Source: Bombyx mori
Lineage: Eukaryota > Arthropoda > Insecta > Lepidoptera > Bombycidae
DNA length: 64,000 nt
Reading direction: 5' to 3'
Assembly: GCF_030269925.1 (NCBI RefSeq)
Contig: NC_085107.1
Location: 4,340,001 to 4,404,000 of the forward strand
Shown: positions 1-12,499 of the stretch, one piece after another
Position numbering within the stretch: position 1 is the stretch's first letter
How the letters are laid out: each line of letters starts with the position of its first letter
Program-made: the position numbers and the translations under genes
Notes under the pieces: generated by a model
What the model was told of the DNA's origin: nothing
Database searches by the model: none
What the model saw: only the letters and a program-made list of their open reading frames with translations

Positions 1-437
1 GTGGTTTTGAGAACGTAATTGATCAAATATCGATCAGAACTATACGAGATGAATGGCAAAGTAAGGCCTATATCCCTCCGGCGGATTTAAAATAGATATA
101 TCCTGTCTTATCGACCCCCTGGAAGCTTCAACATCCACGAGAGGTTTTATACTCATCAGAAAGCAAAATGATGAAGTTCCATTCCAAGGCCGAGTATTTA
201 GTATAAGGCAGCGCTCACAGGGAAACATTGTACCGTGCGCTTACCAGTGTGTGATTCGTAAGATGATCTGAAGATCCACATCCATCTATCCCATTCAGTG
301 CGTGCCCTACTAACGTGTGGGCAACTACAAAGTCTTGGGTACTCAGGTCCTAGTTTCATCGAAGAGGCTACCATGGTACTGGAGTTTCCTTTACAAGACA
401 GAACGACGTGAGGGCATTGGAACTCAATAGACTCCTA
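1..437. other. Unassigned flank
   Basis: No gene is supported here. The plus frame gives a broken translation containing a cysteine and histidine patch that could be the tail of an old LINE open reading frame, but the resemblance is too weak to name. Confidence 0.3.
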
Positions 438-1858
438 CACTATCGGCACGCTATGATGGCCGTTTTGACATATTAAAATAGTGATGTGAAATTTCAATTT
501 AATCTCGATGGTATGGGGCGCTGTCCATAATTATAATAGATGGTTCAGGGAGGCTACACAACATTGAGGTAAACCATTTCGTAAACTTTTCTGCTTTCAT
601 TTCTTCAAGTCTCCAGTGGTCTTTGAATCAAAAGCTATGAGAGAACCTCCGACAAACCCGTTGATGGTTCCGGCGTGACAAATTATAAATCGCGATCCTT
701 TTCCAACGGGAACTATGGATGTGTACAGATGTTGCAGTGTCATCGATTCAAGAAGGGCTTACAGTATAGTTAGCATTAAGCCATGTTTCATCAGAAAACA
801 CAACATTTTACTAATTTTCAATGTCTTTCACTTTCCGTAAAAAACTATATCTTGCCATTATGATACCAAATCTTTCCATCAATATTTTGCGTTTGTTACA
901 TTGTTTGTATCGAAATCCAACGGTCTTCAAAATCTTCGTTAAAGAACTTTCCCCACCGAAGAATAATCCAGCTTCCTTCAGTGATTGCACTAACTTTTTT
1001 CTTGTTGGATACTCCTCTCGTAAATAGTAGTCGTACACGTGTCTTCGAATGGCATCGGCATCAAAGCTATCGATGCCTACGACTGGTTTTGCTCTTTTTC
1101 TCTTTTTTGGTGTGTGAAGTTTATTTTTTTCTGTGCCAGTCTCGCCATATTTTTCTTTAGTTATTCGTCTAACAGTTCATTATCCAATATTAAGAGCATC
1201 AGCTACGCGTTCAACCACTGACGTTATAGGTAAAATTGGCCCTTCGTTTTGAGATTCACGATTGAAATAGTTACGAAGGCGTATAACGAACTCACGGGTC
1301 TGACTGTTTAGAATAGTTCTCTGCGTACGTTCGGACATATCGACAAAATCCACAACAAAAGGCATAAAGTGAGTCCAAATTAACGAACAATATCCGTAAT
1401 CCAAAGCCATGTCAAAACTATAACACTATCGCAGTGCACTCACAGTTTGTACTTTTCGAAGCAACGTGAAGTCGAAACTGCTTTGTTTTGTATAGAGCAT
1501 TAACGCTTTGCTGGAGGTAGTAGTTGTGTGGCCAGCGATCCCATGTGATGATCGTAATAAATGTAATTTTTTTAAATTTTGAATTTCGAAAAGTAAATTC
1601 CGTGTTGTGTTGTGTGGTAAATAAGTATACCAATAATTATAATCATATAAAAAAAAATGTTCGCGGGACCCTAATACCTTAGAAATCAATGTAATAAGTA
1701 AATTTTGTGACTAATTCATTCGATAAATTTTATGACTAACTGCACGTCACTATTGATAATAAAGAACAGTAAATTGCTTCTTCAAATATAATTACTATTA
1801 ATAAGAAACTTCATGAGTGGACAAACGTCAAAACGGCCATCATAGCGTACCGGTGCAG
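438..1858 (-). mobile_element. Internally deleted Tc1/mariner-superfamily DDE transposon
   Basis: Inverted repeats of about 32 bp bound this stretch (438-469 and 1827-1858). Their inner 22 positions (for example ACGCTATGATGGCCGTTTTG) match perfectly and the outer ten hold five mismatches. Both ends are flanked by TA (436-437 and 1859-1860), the usual target duplication of the Tc1/mariner superfamily. The minus strand carries a broken transposase. Its N-terminal part starts near 1410 and contains LRNYFNRESQNEGPILPITS. It continues at 1038-811, reaches DETWLNA at about 772-794 and IIIMDSAPYH at about 508-540, and then stops before a third acidic motif. The catalytic C-terminus appears deleted. 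It is a relic, not an active copy. Confidence 0.82.
490..1410 (-). pseudogene. DDE transposase remnant (stops and frameshifts)
   Basis: Read on the minus strand, the N-terminal section (1410 to about 1180) has a short helix-rich region. The middle section (1038-811) resembles the helix-turn-helix part of IS630/Tc1-type transposases. The first catalytic motif (SDETWLNA) and the second (MDSAPYH) are both recognisable. In-frame stops and frame changes separate the pieces, and no third catalytic acid is found before the left inverted repeat. The family is one often labelled as an uncharacterised DDE protein in insect genomes. I cannot name the subfamily. Confidence 0.7.
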
Positions 1859-2070
1859 TAGCGAAGAATTTGAACCTAATAAAATATTATTGTTATTTGC
1901 TCAACTTTATCTCTCGGCCTTCTTGTAAAGTTTCTCTTGCTGTGGTTAATTGCATTAAACAGTGTAGGTATATGGCGAAACCTCTTATAAAATTAGGATT
2001 GTTTGGTTTTGTCGTGGAATTGCTTCAAAATAATCCTCACAAAAAGTAACTCGAGCATCGTGTCTTGAAT

Positions 2071-2266
2071 TATTCTGCCGTGAAGCAGTTAATGCGTTTC
2101 GGTATGAAGGGTGGGGCTGCCGTTGTAACTATACTTGAGACCTTAGAACTTATATCTCAAGGTGGGTGGCGTATTTACGTCTTAGATGTCTATGGGCTCC
2201 AGTAACCACTTAACACCAGGTGGGCTGTGAGCTCGTCCACATTACTAACAATTAAAAAAAAAAAAT
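2071..2266 (+). repeat. Bm1-type SINE, 5'-truncated
   Basis: Carries the 3' part of the commonest repeat in this window: GTGAAGCAGT...AATGCGTTTC, then the TCTCAAGGTGGGTGGCG block, then CACTTAACACCAGGTGGGCT and GTGAGCTCGTCCAC, ending in an A run. Near-complete copies at 27505-27890 and 30288-30596 show that the family has a tRNA-like head. The name Bm1 is from memory. Confidence 0.8.
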
Positions 2267-4937
2267 TACAAACATTTTGTTTCTAGTTGTGTGTTTTTGA
2301 AAGTTTCTCATGGATTCAGTTTAAAATTCAAAATTATATGATGTCCAATTATAATCATAAGCGTTTCTGAACTTAGCTGACGATTAATTCGATGGAAAAA
2401 ATATATCGTTTGGACCGCTCTCGAATACGCCATTGTGTACATTCATACAACATTTCCACAAGGCAACAAGTACGTTTCATTCGACTTGTTGCTCGATCTC
2501 TTAAGTTACTTGTTGCTACTATATTCGTACCGTGTCTAGGGATCACCGGGAAATAAACAGAACGTAAAGATGGGGGGAATGTCTTATCGATTTCGCGGTC
2601 ACATGGTGACAGTTCGTTGTCACACTCGTAAACGTAAATGATTTCCAATGTAATACTGTAATACGCGTAATTAATTAACTAATTTCATTTGAAAGTATTA
2701 ACGGTATGTTCCATTTCTCTAAACCCAAAAAAATATTCATCTTGCATTGTATAAATAATGATCTGCTGTCACTAGTGTTCGTTCATCATTGAATCCCTTT
2801 GTCAATAGGAGATGACCATAATAATTCAATATTTCAATATAACGTTGAAAAGTTCACAAAGGGATCAAACTTTAATACGTTTTAAGCTGCTGAGCCAAAG
2901 CGAATTGCGAATTAGTACTGAACAAAATTGATCATGCATAGCGAATAAGCTGCGTCGCGTGTACAAAGGCTAAAAGGTAAAATTATCCAGAGCATCGTGT
3001 CATTAATTTCTGAATTCAGAGTAAAATCTTGAGCGTTCTAGAACAAACCAATAGTTTATTATGTTTAAACCAACAAGTTATTTATAAATAATTCTAGTTG
3101 TGTTCGTATTCATTCAATGACCTGAGTATGTTCTCGTAACGTTACCTTATAATCGTCGCTATTTTCGGATTCCTTCATAAATTTCATATAACTGATAATA
3201 TGCGTACGTAAAAAATTTAATTCGATTGAAAACTTGAGCTCCATACCCAACATAGAAATTCCCATACATTAAATACAGCGGACTCTGAAGCTTCTGAATA
3301 ATTTAATTAGTTGCCTTGACTCCGGTGTTAGTCAGGATGCAAGTTGCGCGTTTGCTAGAGTTACTTTTAATTGGCGCACAACTCCGGTAGCGTGCGTTTT
3401 CACGACCTATTTTGTAAAAATAAACCAGCCAAAAGTGCAGAAAACGTATCGAAAAGTTTTAATAAAAATGAGAAAATATAAACTACAATGAACCGGCAGA
3501 TATATTGAAAGCGAGAATGGAAAATCTAAATTTTATTCGCGAAGAAGTTATATGCACTGAATTTGCCAAAAAAAATTAGTCAAAGTGTCAAAATAAAATG
3601 TGCACATGCAAAGCATGTAAATAATCTTCAATACCAAAACACAATATAAAATATAACTGTTAAATAACTGCAATGTGCACACATATTATCTACATACAAT
3701 GCTTTTAAATATTGGTAATGATATTATCTTAAATCCCTCGTAAATAAATTGTAAACGTGTACTTTAAATTATTTTAAGCTAGTTTCACATAATCTCATAC
3801 AAGAAATAAGGATACTGATCCGGAAACAACCTATAAATTCTAGTACCTAGTTAACATTGTTTTGTAATGGCATCTCGTAAAGTTTTGCGGGACACTATGC
3901 CGACATTTAATAGCAACAATATAAGTATATAAGGGATTTACGAGATGGCGTTATAAAAGTGTTGCTGGTGTGTGCATTTTGTTTTGCAGGGATGATAAAT
4001 AAATAAATCTAAAAACAATCCATGGCTAAATACAAAATGTATCCCAATTGCTAAAACCTTTTTTGAGACGTATACACTGGTATGCCAGACGTAAAGATTT
4101 AGGTATTTTCTCTTTTGTGTTGTTAGTATAACATTTTAAAAAGAAGAACTGAACATTCTCAATTATTTTATTGATGTCCCGTTAATGGCTACTAACCAAA
4201 GTCGAAAATAATATAATCTGAGAAACCGAGGATAAAATGCAGGATGATAGATAAAAGAATTGCTCGTTTATATATATTTCATTTCTGTATTCGTTTAACC
4301 AAAAAAGGGCATTTATCAAAGCGTTTAGCTTAGCATCATAATATGTATGTTACAATACGGCGTGCTAAAATAACATAGTATAATAAAATTAACGGTTAAG
4401 TACAAACATATTACTTATTTACCACGTTACATGCTTTGTTCGGGGCTTCGAAATAGAATGATTTCGTTAAAGCGACTCCGCGGTGTTCAGACATACGCAG
4501 ACACAATAAGAGTTGACATATACATATAGTAGTGTCTAGGTATGGATCCCCTAATTGCATAGCGTCGAGTAATAATTGAAATCGACAGATAGACACGGCC
4601 GCATTCCCATCAGGAAACAGTATATTGGTTAATTGAAAAACAATTTAACGTCTTAATAACCTTAGTCTGTATTTTGCATCTTTTTTAGTTGCTCATTGAC
4701 TCTTGTAAACTAATCTCTTTAAAAATTAAGAACTCGAGTTCCAGATAATTTCACAAGAAAGAAATAATAATTTAATTTTAACAAAAGTAGAACAGTGAGT
4801 GTTTCACTGCGTAAACTGCTTTAGTCTCCCTCTGTTTTGGACTTCATTAAATAAGATTACGTTAAATTTTCTCTCAACTCACAGTACGTTGTTTTGTAAT
4901 GAACCCTATTTGTATATTTTATTATCCCATATATAAA
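2267..4937. other. AT-rich region without recognised genes
   Basis: No coding or RNA gene is supported. Short open frames (for example minus strand 2373-2648) have no recognisable motif. A small palindromic segment near 3859-3962 has ends of about 20 bp that match in inverted orientation (GCATCTCGTAAA against TTTACGAGATGGC) and may be a tiny MITE. Confidence 0.5.
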
Positions 4938-5046
4938 ACATCGTGCGGTCTCCAGACATGAATTAGAGAAGCTCATAATTGCGGGTCGCATGAAAGGCAA
5001 GCGCGCCGTGGTCCAAACACCAGCCAGATAGTCGATAAAATAAGAT
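4938..5046 (+). repeat. LINE 3'-end fragment (reverse transcriptase C-terminus)
   Basis: The plus-strand translation includes HELEKLIIAG and KGKRAV, the tail of an endonuclease/reverse-transcriptase polyprotein, before a stop. The same tail recurs at 15600-15890. It is a degenerate 110-bp fragment. Confidence 0.6.
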
Positions 5047-5332
5047 GAAAACTCTTAGAAAATTCAGTTACTATTTGTGCAAAAGAGTAAAAATCTGAAG
5101 CCGTAAAAAATTGCAATGTCATTCACCTTATTAACTGTGTTCAGTTATACCGCTAGAATATTAATAATTATTTAACGTGAGAATCGAACTCGACTTCAAA
5201 CAATAATGCTTATGTTTTATACACGTATTTTAAATTACATGTCCAACTTGTTAGTGTTGGCTGTTTACGCTGAACGCAATAAGTCATTTGCTGTTTTTTT
5301 GACACGTTCGATGTTGTTTCCGCAACTTATTG

Positions 5333-5925
5333 CGTAGATTTTTTAACGTGCTCACGGCCCATCTAGTGTTAAATGATTATTAGAGCATAGGCTCCCGTAG
5401 TGTCTATAGATACGTTATGTACGTGAATTCTGTTGTGCACCTTAAGTTTGAAGCCTCAATTGTATTATAACGCGGTTGTTCTATCCACAACCGGAATGTC
5501 TCGTGGTCAAAATATGCAGGATGGTGCTACCTTTTATTTATTTTTTACCGTTGGAGAATCCGTTTACGGATATCCGATCGAAAGGTTAACCGGGTTAGTC
5601 GGACACCGGCGCCTCAAGAAAATAAGAGGGAGAAGAAGAAAACCGAGGTTTTCTTCCAATTTCTCAGAGGCGTATATGCCTCCCTACCGGCTAGACGAAA
5701 CCTACGGTACGCATAGTGCTCGCCAAAACACCGCCCATTCGTACCCGTCCTGATGACAGGGCGAGTTTTTATCCCCGGGAAAATTCCTAAGGACGTCGTC
5801 TCGGGAAGCACACCGTGGGTGGCGCAACACGGTGCGCCTCCGCATTCGGCAAAGGTGGTGCTACCCACGCGTGTGAGCTTACAATATGTCCTGTGACAAA
5901 GTTGATGCAGACAGGATTTCTCATT
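5333..5925 (-). repeat. Bm1-type SINE, minus strand, split by a retroposon
   Basis: The left part (5333-5531) and right part (5856-5925) together form one diverged minus-strand copy. They include CTCACGGCCCATCTAGTGTT, the TTGAAGCCTCAATTGTATTA region and, after the interruption, the segment matching the GTGAGTCCGCGCGGGTAGGT block of other copies. The split is made by the element at 5532-5855. Confidence 0.7.
5532..5855 (-). mobile_element. Short non-LTR retroposon, copy 1, with 10-bp target duplication
   Basis: TGGTGCTACC occurs at 5522-5531 and again at 5856-5865, exactly flanking this 324-bp insertion. Read on the minus strand it ends in an A-rich tail (GGTAAAAAATAAATAAAA), as expected for a target-primed retroposon. 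Copy 2 (16085-16644) shares the TTACGGATA/TCCGTAA block, the CGGCGCC(T)C block, the long purine stretch and the GAATT..GCCGGGA region. No coding domain is recognised. It may be the 3' end of a longer LINE. Confidence 0.8.
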
Positions 5926-7130
5926 ACTTTTGCGTTTTATTTCAATATTGGCTACTAATTCACATTTTTGTTTGCCAATTTGATAATAATTCGGTGAGAT
6001 TAAATGTCAAACATTTTTCAAAATAATCAAAAACTCCGGAAATTACAAACCTGTTTTAAAGGCATGACCTGTTCCAACTTCAATCCATGAACAAAAAAAG
6101 AAACCTCGCAATTCATTCTCAAATTTTCACCTGTACAACGCGGACAGAGTCGTTTACCGAATTTTAATTAAAAGTGGAATTGAATAGAAATAGCGTTCTA
6201 CCGAATTTAAGCCGTGCAACGCCACGTAACTGAAGTCCAATTAATTTGTTGTTCAACTGTGTAGTTGTATGCAACTGGAAAATGCAAATCTGTTTTAAAA
6301 TTTAGCGCACCAATTTTTTAACTTATTACTCAAATGGACTTAATCGTTCCTCATTCCGGCGGATTGAGTTATTAAGGCAAATTCAAAAGTAAACAATAAA
6401 CAGAATGAGATACCTACGTGCAAAGAATATTTAAAGCAAAAATGTATTATAGTTGCTTGAACAACTTTTTCTTTTAAATCGAACAATGTAATGATTTTTT
6501 TAAGTCCCCTATTGTTCAATATCGTCGCGGCGCACTGTTTTCAGATTGTTGTTTTACTGACTGCTTTCTCACACTCTAAAAAGTACTTAGCGATAAGCAA
6601 AAATACTTTGTGAATTCGATACAAGTTTATATTTTGCGAACCCGCGATCTATGTCAGATCCTTGTATCAAATGGGCACTATGAGTAGATTTTATATAAGT
6701 ATGTTGGTTTTATAAATCACACATACTTTGAAAACATTTGTATGTTTGCGTGTAATTCTAGAAAATGGTGCGCATAATCAAGTATACGTATATCGCCAGG
6801 TGCACGCTACTCTGATGCTGACAAATTAAAGCCAACCCATCTGTTTACTGAACGAAATCCGTTCTCGCAAGTTAACGCTAGGGAAACACGTAAATCCAAC
6901 ATACACACACTGAATAAATTGTCGGTGAATTTTGTAAGTTTCCGTTGAAACTGTCGAATCTAAAACAAATGTTTAGAGACGAAGTTCAACCATTGTTCGT
7001 GTAATGAAAACCTCTGTACAGTTAGTTATAGCGGGTCGTGGTAGCGTTGTGGTGGTTCAAGAAGCGTGCCTTTTAACTAATACTCACTGGAGTAAACTAG
7101 TCTGCTTGCAATGGTATCATCTACTTCATA
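5926..7130. other. AT-rich spacer
   Basis: I see no coding exon, RNA gene or recognisable repeat in this stretch. Confidence 0.4.
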
Positions 7131-7380
7131 GTTTTTTTTTGTTGCTTAGATGAGTAGACGAGCTCACAGCCCACCTGGTGTTAAGCGGTTACTGGAGCCT
7201 ATAGACATCTATACGTAAATGCGCCACCCACCTTGAGATATAAGTTCTAAGGTTTCAAGTATAGTTACAACGGCTGCCCCCACCCTTCAAACCGAAACGC
7301 ATTACTGCTTCACGGCAGAAATAGCCAGGGTGGTGGTACCTACCCGCGCGGACTCACAAGAGTTCCTACCACCAGTTATT
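7131..7380 (-). repeat. Bm1-type SINE, minus strand
   Basis: A well-conserved 250-bp copy. It begins with a T run (the A tail on the minus strand), followed by GAGCTCACAGCCCACCTGGT, the CGCCACCCACCTTGAGATAT block, CTGCTTCACGGCAGAAATAG and GGTACCTACCCGCGCGGA. The tRNA-like head is missing. Confidence 0.85.
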
Positions 7381-8455
7381 TTTTCCACCAGATTTTCCAC
7401 AAACATTTTTTTTAACACATGGCTGCGTCAGATTTACTTTCCTGCAACAACACTGAAACTGAATATTTATGTTTATGCGCATGCGAATGAAGGCGCACCG
7501 TCCGTGATCGGTTTTTTTAATTTGCATTTTAAGCATTCAAGCGACAGAGTAGAACAGTGATGAGGGTGACTCATCGCTTTCCTACTCACTCTTTCGATCT
7601 CTAGATACCAATAAATTATTTTCAAATCATGTTATAAAGTAGTAGACTTAGTGGCTATGAATGACATCAGTACGTTACAGGCCTACCCCACTTTTATGAC
7701 TGGCTATTTATTCATACTTTTCTAGCCTAATAGTAACAAAAAATAATAACAAAAAAATTAAATAGCATATAAGTTCATAGCACATAAGCAAATTCATATT
7801 TCATTTCATTCACGTTAACAATTTCACAATATTTCGACCTTTTAATTTAGAAATAAGACATAATTTAATTTGGCTGGAGCGAATGACGCGCAAAAGGAAT
7901 TTGATCTAATATGCAATTTTGATTTAGTCTGGCTCTTAGTAATTCGAGGAGCGGAGTGCAAAAAGCTTAGTCTATAATATATTTTCTTTGTGTAGTTAAT
8001 TAACTTGAAAACAGACCCAAGATGCGATAGAACGTAAGATTAATGTTATAAGCCTCTAAGTAATATTCTCCTCCTATTGCTTTCCTACAATGTTTTATAA
8101 TTTATAACGTGAATAACCAAACATCGCAGAAATTAGCCGCGGACACTTCGACCAGGCGACCATCTCTTCTGCGTCACCGTTTTTGACCAAAACGGCATCC
8201 GAGATATCATTTTGATCCCGAGGTGTGGTCGCTGCACACTTTTTTTAGTACTGCCAATTGCTGATAGATCACCAAAGATTTTCTCTAAAACGATAGCACT
8301 AAGGAAATATAGCAAATATTTAGACAATATTTTTTTTGTCGTAAAAATAGGGATCAATGAATAATCATGCTACTTAAGTATTTAACTTAATATTATGTTT
8401 AACTTTTGTAAATAAATGGAGTTATAAATACCAATATTAAACACAAATGTAACTA
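7381..8455. other. AT-rich spacer
   Basis: No feature is supported. Short open frames lack motifs. Confidence 0.4.
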
Positions 8456-9777
8456 GTCTGCCCATAAATACTGTTACATTAAAACTTTTCTTTTTTTTTT
8501 CAAATTTTGTTTATTTTGAATTTGGAACATGTATATTATTTTAAAAACTTCTTTAGATTTTGGGCCATTTCACATAGTTTTTCGTGTTCATTATCAAATT
8601 ACAATGAATTATGGAATGGGGTGTTAAAGAAAATAGTATTGCAGTGATCGCCTTGCACAAAGTGGGTATGGAGCTGTCGGTCATATTCCAGACAATTCAA
8701 AAGCTTGTTATCAGCCGTATGTTCCTACATCGTACCATCATAAAATACAACAACACTTCGTCTGTCGAAGACCAGAAAAGATCGGGGCGGCCGGGTGCTG
8801 TCAGAACTACAAAGGCTGTTATGCTGTTAAAGCCAGAATTCGTCGAAACCCCATAAGAAAGCAAAAAATCTTATCGCAAGAAATGAAGATTCCCGCTAGG
8901 ACTCTGTCGCGTATTATAAAACAAGACCTGAAGCTTGGTGCTTATCGTCGATATACAGGAAATGTCCTAAACAAATCTTTTCAATTAAAGAGAGTGGATC
9001 AATCAAAACTCCTTCTGTCGTGATAGGCAGGTGAAAGACACAGAAATATCCTCTTTACCGATAAAAAAATTTCCACGATTGAAGAACACCACAATAAGTA
9101 AAATGATAAAGTGTACGCTCATAGTTCTAAAGGAGCTGCTCAAGTGGTCGGAAACGTACAACGTGGTCATCATCCTGCGTCAGTGATGGTTTGGTGGGCA
9201 GTGTCTTAACAAGGAGTCACAAAACTAGTGATACAGGAGTGAAAACTTCAGCCAAAGTGTATCAAGATACAATCTTGGATCATGTTATGAAACCTCTCAG
9301 CAATACACTTTTTAAAAAAATATAGTGGGCTTTACAGCCAGCAGGCTTTTGCACCTGGTTACATGGCACGAACAACCCAAGCCTGGCTTGAAACTAAAAT
9401 TCCGGGCTTTATAAGAGCTGAAGACTGGCCCTCATCTATCCCAGACTTCAACCCTTTAGACTTCAAACTATGGTCAGCTATAGTGGACATGGTCTGCTCT
9501 CTGTTCTGCTCTTAAAAATCTTTGGAGCAGCAGTGGCGAAATTTTCCTTGGAAACAGGGCGTAAATCCATAGATTCGTGGCTAAACAGATTAAAAGCCTG
9601 TATAAAGGCCAAAACTGGCCATTTCGAATAGATTTTTTTTAAATTTTTTGCTGAGACTTACAAAAACATATAAATAGGTATATAGTATAATAAGTATAAA
9701 TTTTAATAATATTACATTACTTTATTATTATTATAAAAAAAATGCATTTTCATTTGTAACAGAACTTAGGGCTGGAC
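8456..9777 (+). mobile_element. Tc1-like transposon relic
   Basis: Inverted repeats of 23 bp bound the element (GTCTGCCCATAAATACTGTT at the left, and the inverse of GTCCAGCCCTAAGTTCTGTT at the right, six mismatches). TA lies at 8454-8455 and 9778-9779. The inside carries a decayed plus-strand Tc1-type transposase. The size (1322 bp) fits a full-length but inactivated Tc1-like element. Confidence 0.85.
8611..9640 (+). pseudogene. Tc1-like transposase pseudogene
   Basis: The N-terminal frame (8611-8856) contains the paired-like DNA-binding region and the GRPG linker. After a frame change the second helix-turn-helix is readable (MKIPARTLSRIIKQDLKLGA near 8883-8942). The first catalytic block (LFTDEKIFTIEE, about 9048-9085) and PASVMVWWAVS (about 9176-9208) follow. 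Near 9360-9480 ARTTQAWLETKIPGFIRAED and DFNPLDFKLWSA are visible, the third catalytic region. The usual QQDSAPAH region is damaged. Several stops and shifts make it non-functional. Confidence 0.8.
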
Positions 9778-10131
9778 TAGGTATATAAGGAAAAGCAAAA
9801 TTTAAATTGTTGTAATACATTTTAAAGCCCGATGTTTTAATAATTAAATTCGCTTTTTCCGATAACGTACGTATTTGCAAATAAAACTCAACTAACCAAA
9901 TAAATAAAAATTACGCCTTCTAATGTAATTTTGTGTTTTATATTTTTATACAGCACTTCCGAATATAACACTTTATGGGGCGGTATTCTAAGAACATCTA
10001 TTAAATCATATGGAACTTGTACATCACGTTCGACCTTTGAATCGTAAAAACGGAAGAAACCGAATTTTTGAAGTTTAATGTTTTCCTAAAAAATATAGGT
10101 TAAAGTATGAAATTGCCGTTTTATTGTAATA

Positions 10132-11736
10132 GGTACCGTAAAATGGGGTAAATAGGGACAAAATCGAACTTCAGATTGGATTTTAACATAGTTCCAATTA
10201 AATAGTCACTGCTCAACCAAAGAAATAAGTTGAGTCTTGAACGTACCTAGGTGATAAAAACCGTTACATTATTTTAATTATTCAATTTAAAGAAATAATC
10301 GGAAAAATAATGGCCATCCCAATTTACCCCGCATTCGGGGTAAATTGACACGGGTAAGGGTTAAATTGGGATATTTGTTAGGGTTGTCAGTTCGCGGTAC
10401 TGCGATATATAGGTAGGTAGATAGGTGCCATACAATTATTTATATGGACCGAAATGATGAATACAATCCATAATTTAAGCACAATACACAAAATAGTGTA
10501 AATTAAACTGGTTTCTATTCCGAAGCGATGTGACGTGAATGATAATCAACAATACAATGATCAAAAAAAGTATGTGCATGTTATATTTTAGAAAATTATT
10601 ATTTAATTTCCTTAAAAATCACAACTCTGAAACAAAATCATAAAATAGAGTAAAAAATAGAAAACAAAAGGACTGGAAATGCAATAATACAATTTTATTT
10701 AATCAACATTTTCAAAATAATCTTTGAGCAAGAGTGAGATATCAGGTGAATAAGATAAAAAAGCAGATTTATCTGATTACTGCCTATAATAACAAAAATA
10801 AAAGAAATTCTTTCTAAGCTAAATAACTAAACTCAATTAATTCACTCACTCATAATTGGAACCTAGATATCTCGGATTTTTAATTAATGTTACATTTAAA
10901 ATCTGAGGCCTGTTTTTATTTGTGTGTGCGTTGTGAATGTTAAAAAATCATGATTCGACGCGTGAATAGATTCTGAAATAACAAAAGTTTTGATTCGTTT
11001 GAGTTCTTTTTAATTTTTAATTTTATATTATTGCGATAAAGGACATACGACCGGGCAGATATTACAAGCTAAATGTCGCGAAAAAATGTAATTATATATA
11101 TACTTTTCTTTTACCTATAGTACTTACATAAACTAACTGATAAACACATTAATCTTCTTTACATCACGCAATTGAGTGATAGTATAGGCTAAAAAATCTA
11201 TTATAAGATATCAGTGACAACCCTAACAATCCATCCCTATTTTGTCTTTTGGCGTTTCAATTTTGTGTTTTCTCGTCCCTAATTTTTCCAGTCTCGTTCC
11301 AAATTACCCCACATACGTTCCAATTTTCCCCAAAAAGAAAGGAAAAATTATACATTTTTTATTTTGTCGAAATATTGTATTTAAAATAAGAATATTGCAA
11401 CTTACCGTTTGTTGTGGTATTTCCAGGTGTATTAAAAACTTATATAAACTGTGATCTTATTGAAAAAACAACGATAATATTACTTTTTTTAAAAGTTCTG
11501 TAAGCTGTTTTAAAACGCACTTTTCAACCACTATTTTCAATTTAATTTGACGAATTTTTGGGACCAACTTAACTCATATTTAGTACTTCCATAGTTAACT
11601 TGGTTTTTCTTCTATACATTGATAAATATTAACATAAACAAAATTAGGTAGATTCCGTGCTACAGGTACTTTGAGAATCTTCCGCAGGTTTGTCCCAATT
11701 TACCCCAGGATCCCAATTTACCCCATGTCATGGTAC
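10132..11736. mobile_element. Non-autonomous DNA element with GGGGTAAATTGGG-type inverted repeats
   Basis: The left edge (GGTACCGTAAAATGGGGTAA at 10132) and right edge (inverse GTACCATGACATGGGGTAAA, ending 11736) are imperfect inverted repeats. Further copies of the GGGGTAAATTGGGA motif occur inside: near 10320-10375 and inversely near 11300-11330 and 11690-11727. No transposase is visible in about 1.6 kb. Class and target duplication are not resolved. Confidence 0.6.
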
Positions 11737-11878
11737 TTCGAATTGACATAGAACCTTCATGGTTTGAGATTATTGGATGAAACTTTTTTAAATGGTACCT
11801 ATAAGGTTCTTTTAAAAAATATGCAACATTCGATTATCGACTTTCAGTTGTTGTTTTTATTCAGCTTAGACAAGAAAG

Positions 11879-12370
11879 ATGGATACTTTGAAAAGGCGAG
11901 TGGTTTTTGAATACGAGACGCGGAACTATCGTTGCAGAAACAACTCGCAATATCAATGTTGCGTTTGGAGAGAATCTGGTAATAAACGCACCGTGTTATT
12001 TTGGTTTAAACGCTTTCGTGATGGAAATTTTGATTTGAAGAACGAACCACGTGGAAGACCGCCCACACATGTGAGTAACAATGAATTGAAAGAGATAGTG
12101 GATGCCGATCTGAGCCAAACTACCCAGGAATTAGTGGCATGGTTTAAAGTTACCTTACCAATAATATTGACTCATTTTCGTCAAATCAATAAAATAAAAA
12201 AATAAGAAAAATTGGTGCCTCATGATTGGACTGATCTGCAGAAAGAAACGCCTGTTGAAACTAGTGTTGCCTTGTTGAATTGATACAGAAATGAAGGAAT
12301 ATTGGATCGAATTGTGACATGTGTTGAAAAGTGGATTCTTTACGATAACTACACTTCCCACAGATTTTTG
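11879..12370 (+). pseudogene. Mariner transposase, N-terminal half (relic)
   Basis: The frame starting at 11879 has the mariner N-terminal domain: a helix-turn-helix, then VLFWFKRFRDGNFDLKNEPR and GRPPTHVSNNELKEIVDADL, typical of the mariner linker. After an in-frame stop near 12205 the reading resumes, and around 12290-12350 it gives EGILDRIVTC and EKWILYDN, where mariner has its first catalytic acid. In this copy that acid is replaced (VEKW instead of DEKW). The C-terminal half is absent here. Confidence 0.78.
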
Positions 12371-12499
12371 TCACTTTACCGACTCAAAAAAGCAAAAGAG
12401 CTTATTCAGCGTGTTTTAGCGGACATAGAACAACAACTAAACTGTTGTTCAGAAACCATAATACGCAGTTTTTTCTTACCTATTCGCTGACAACCTAAC

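Noticed and set aside
2373..2648. Minus-strand frame of 91 residues
   Set aside because: No domain, no repeat support and composition like its surroundings.
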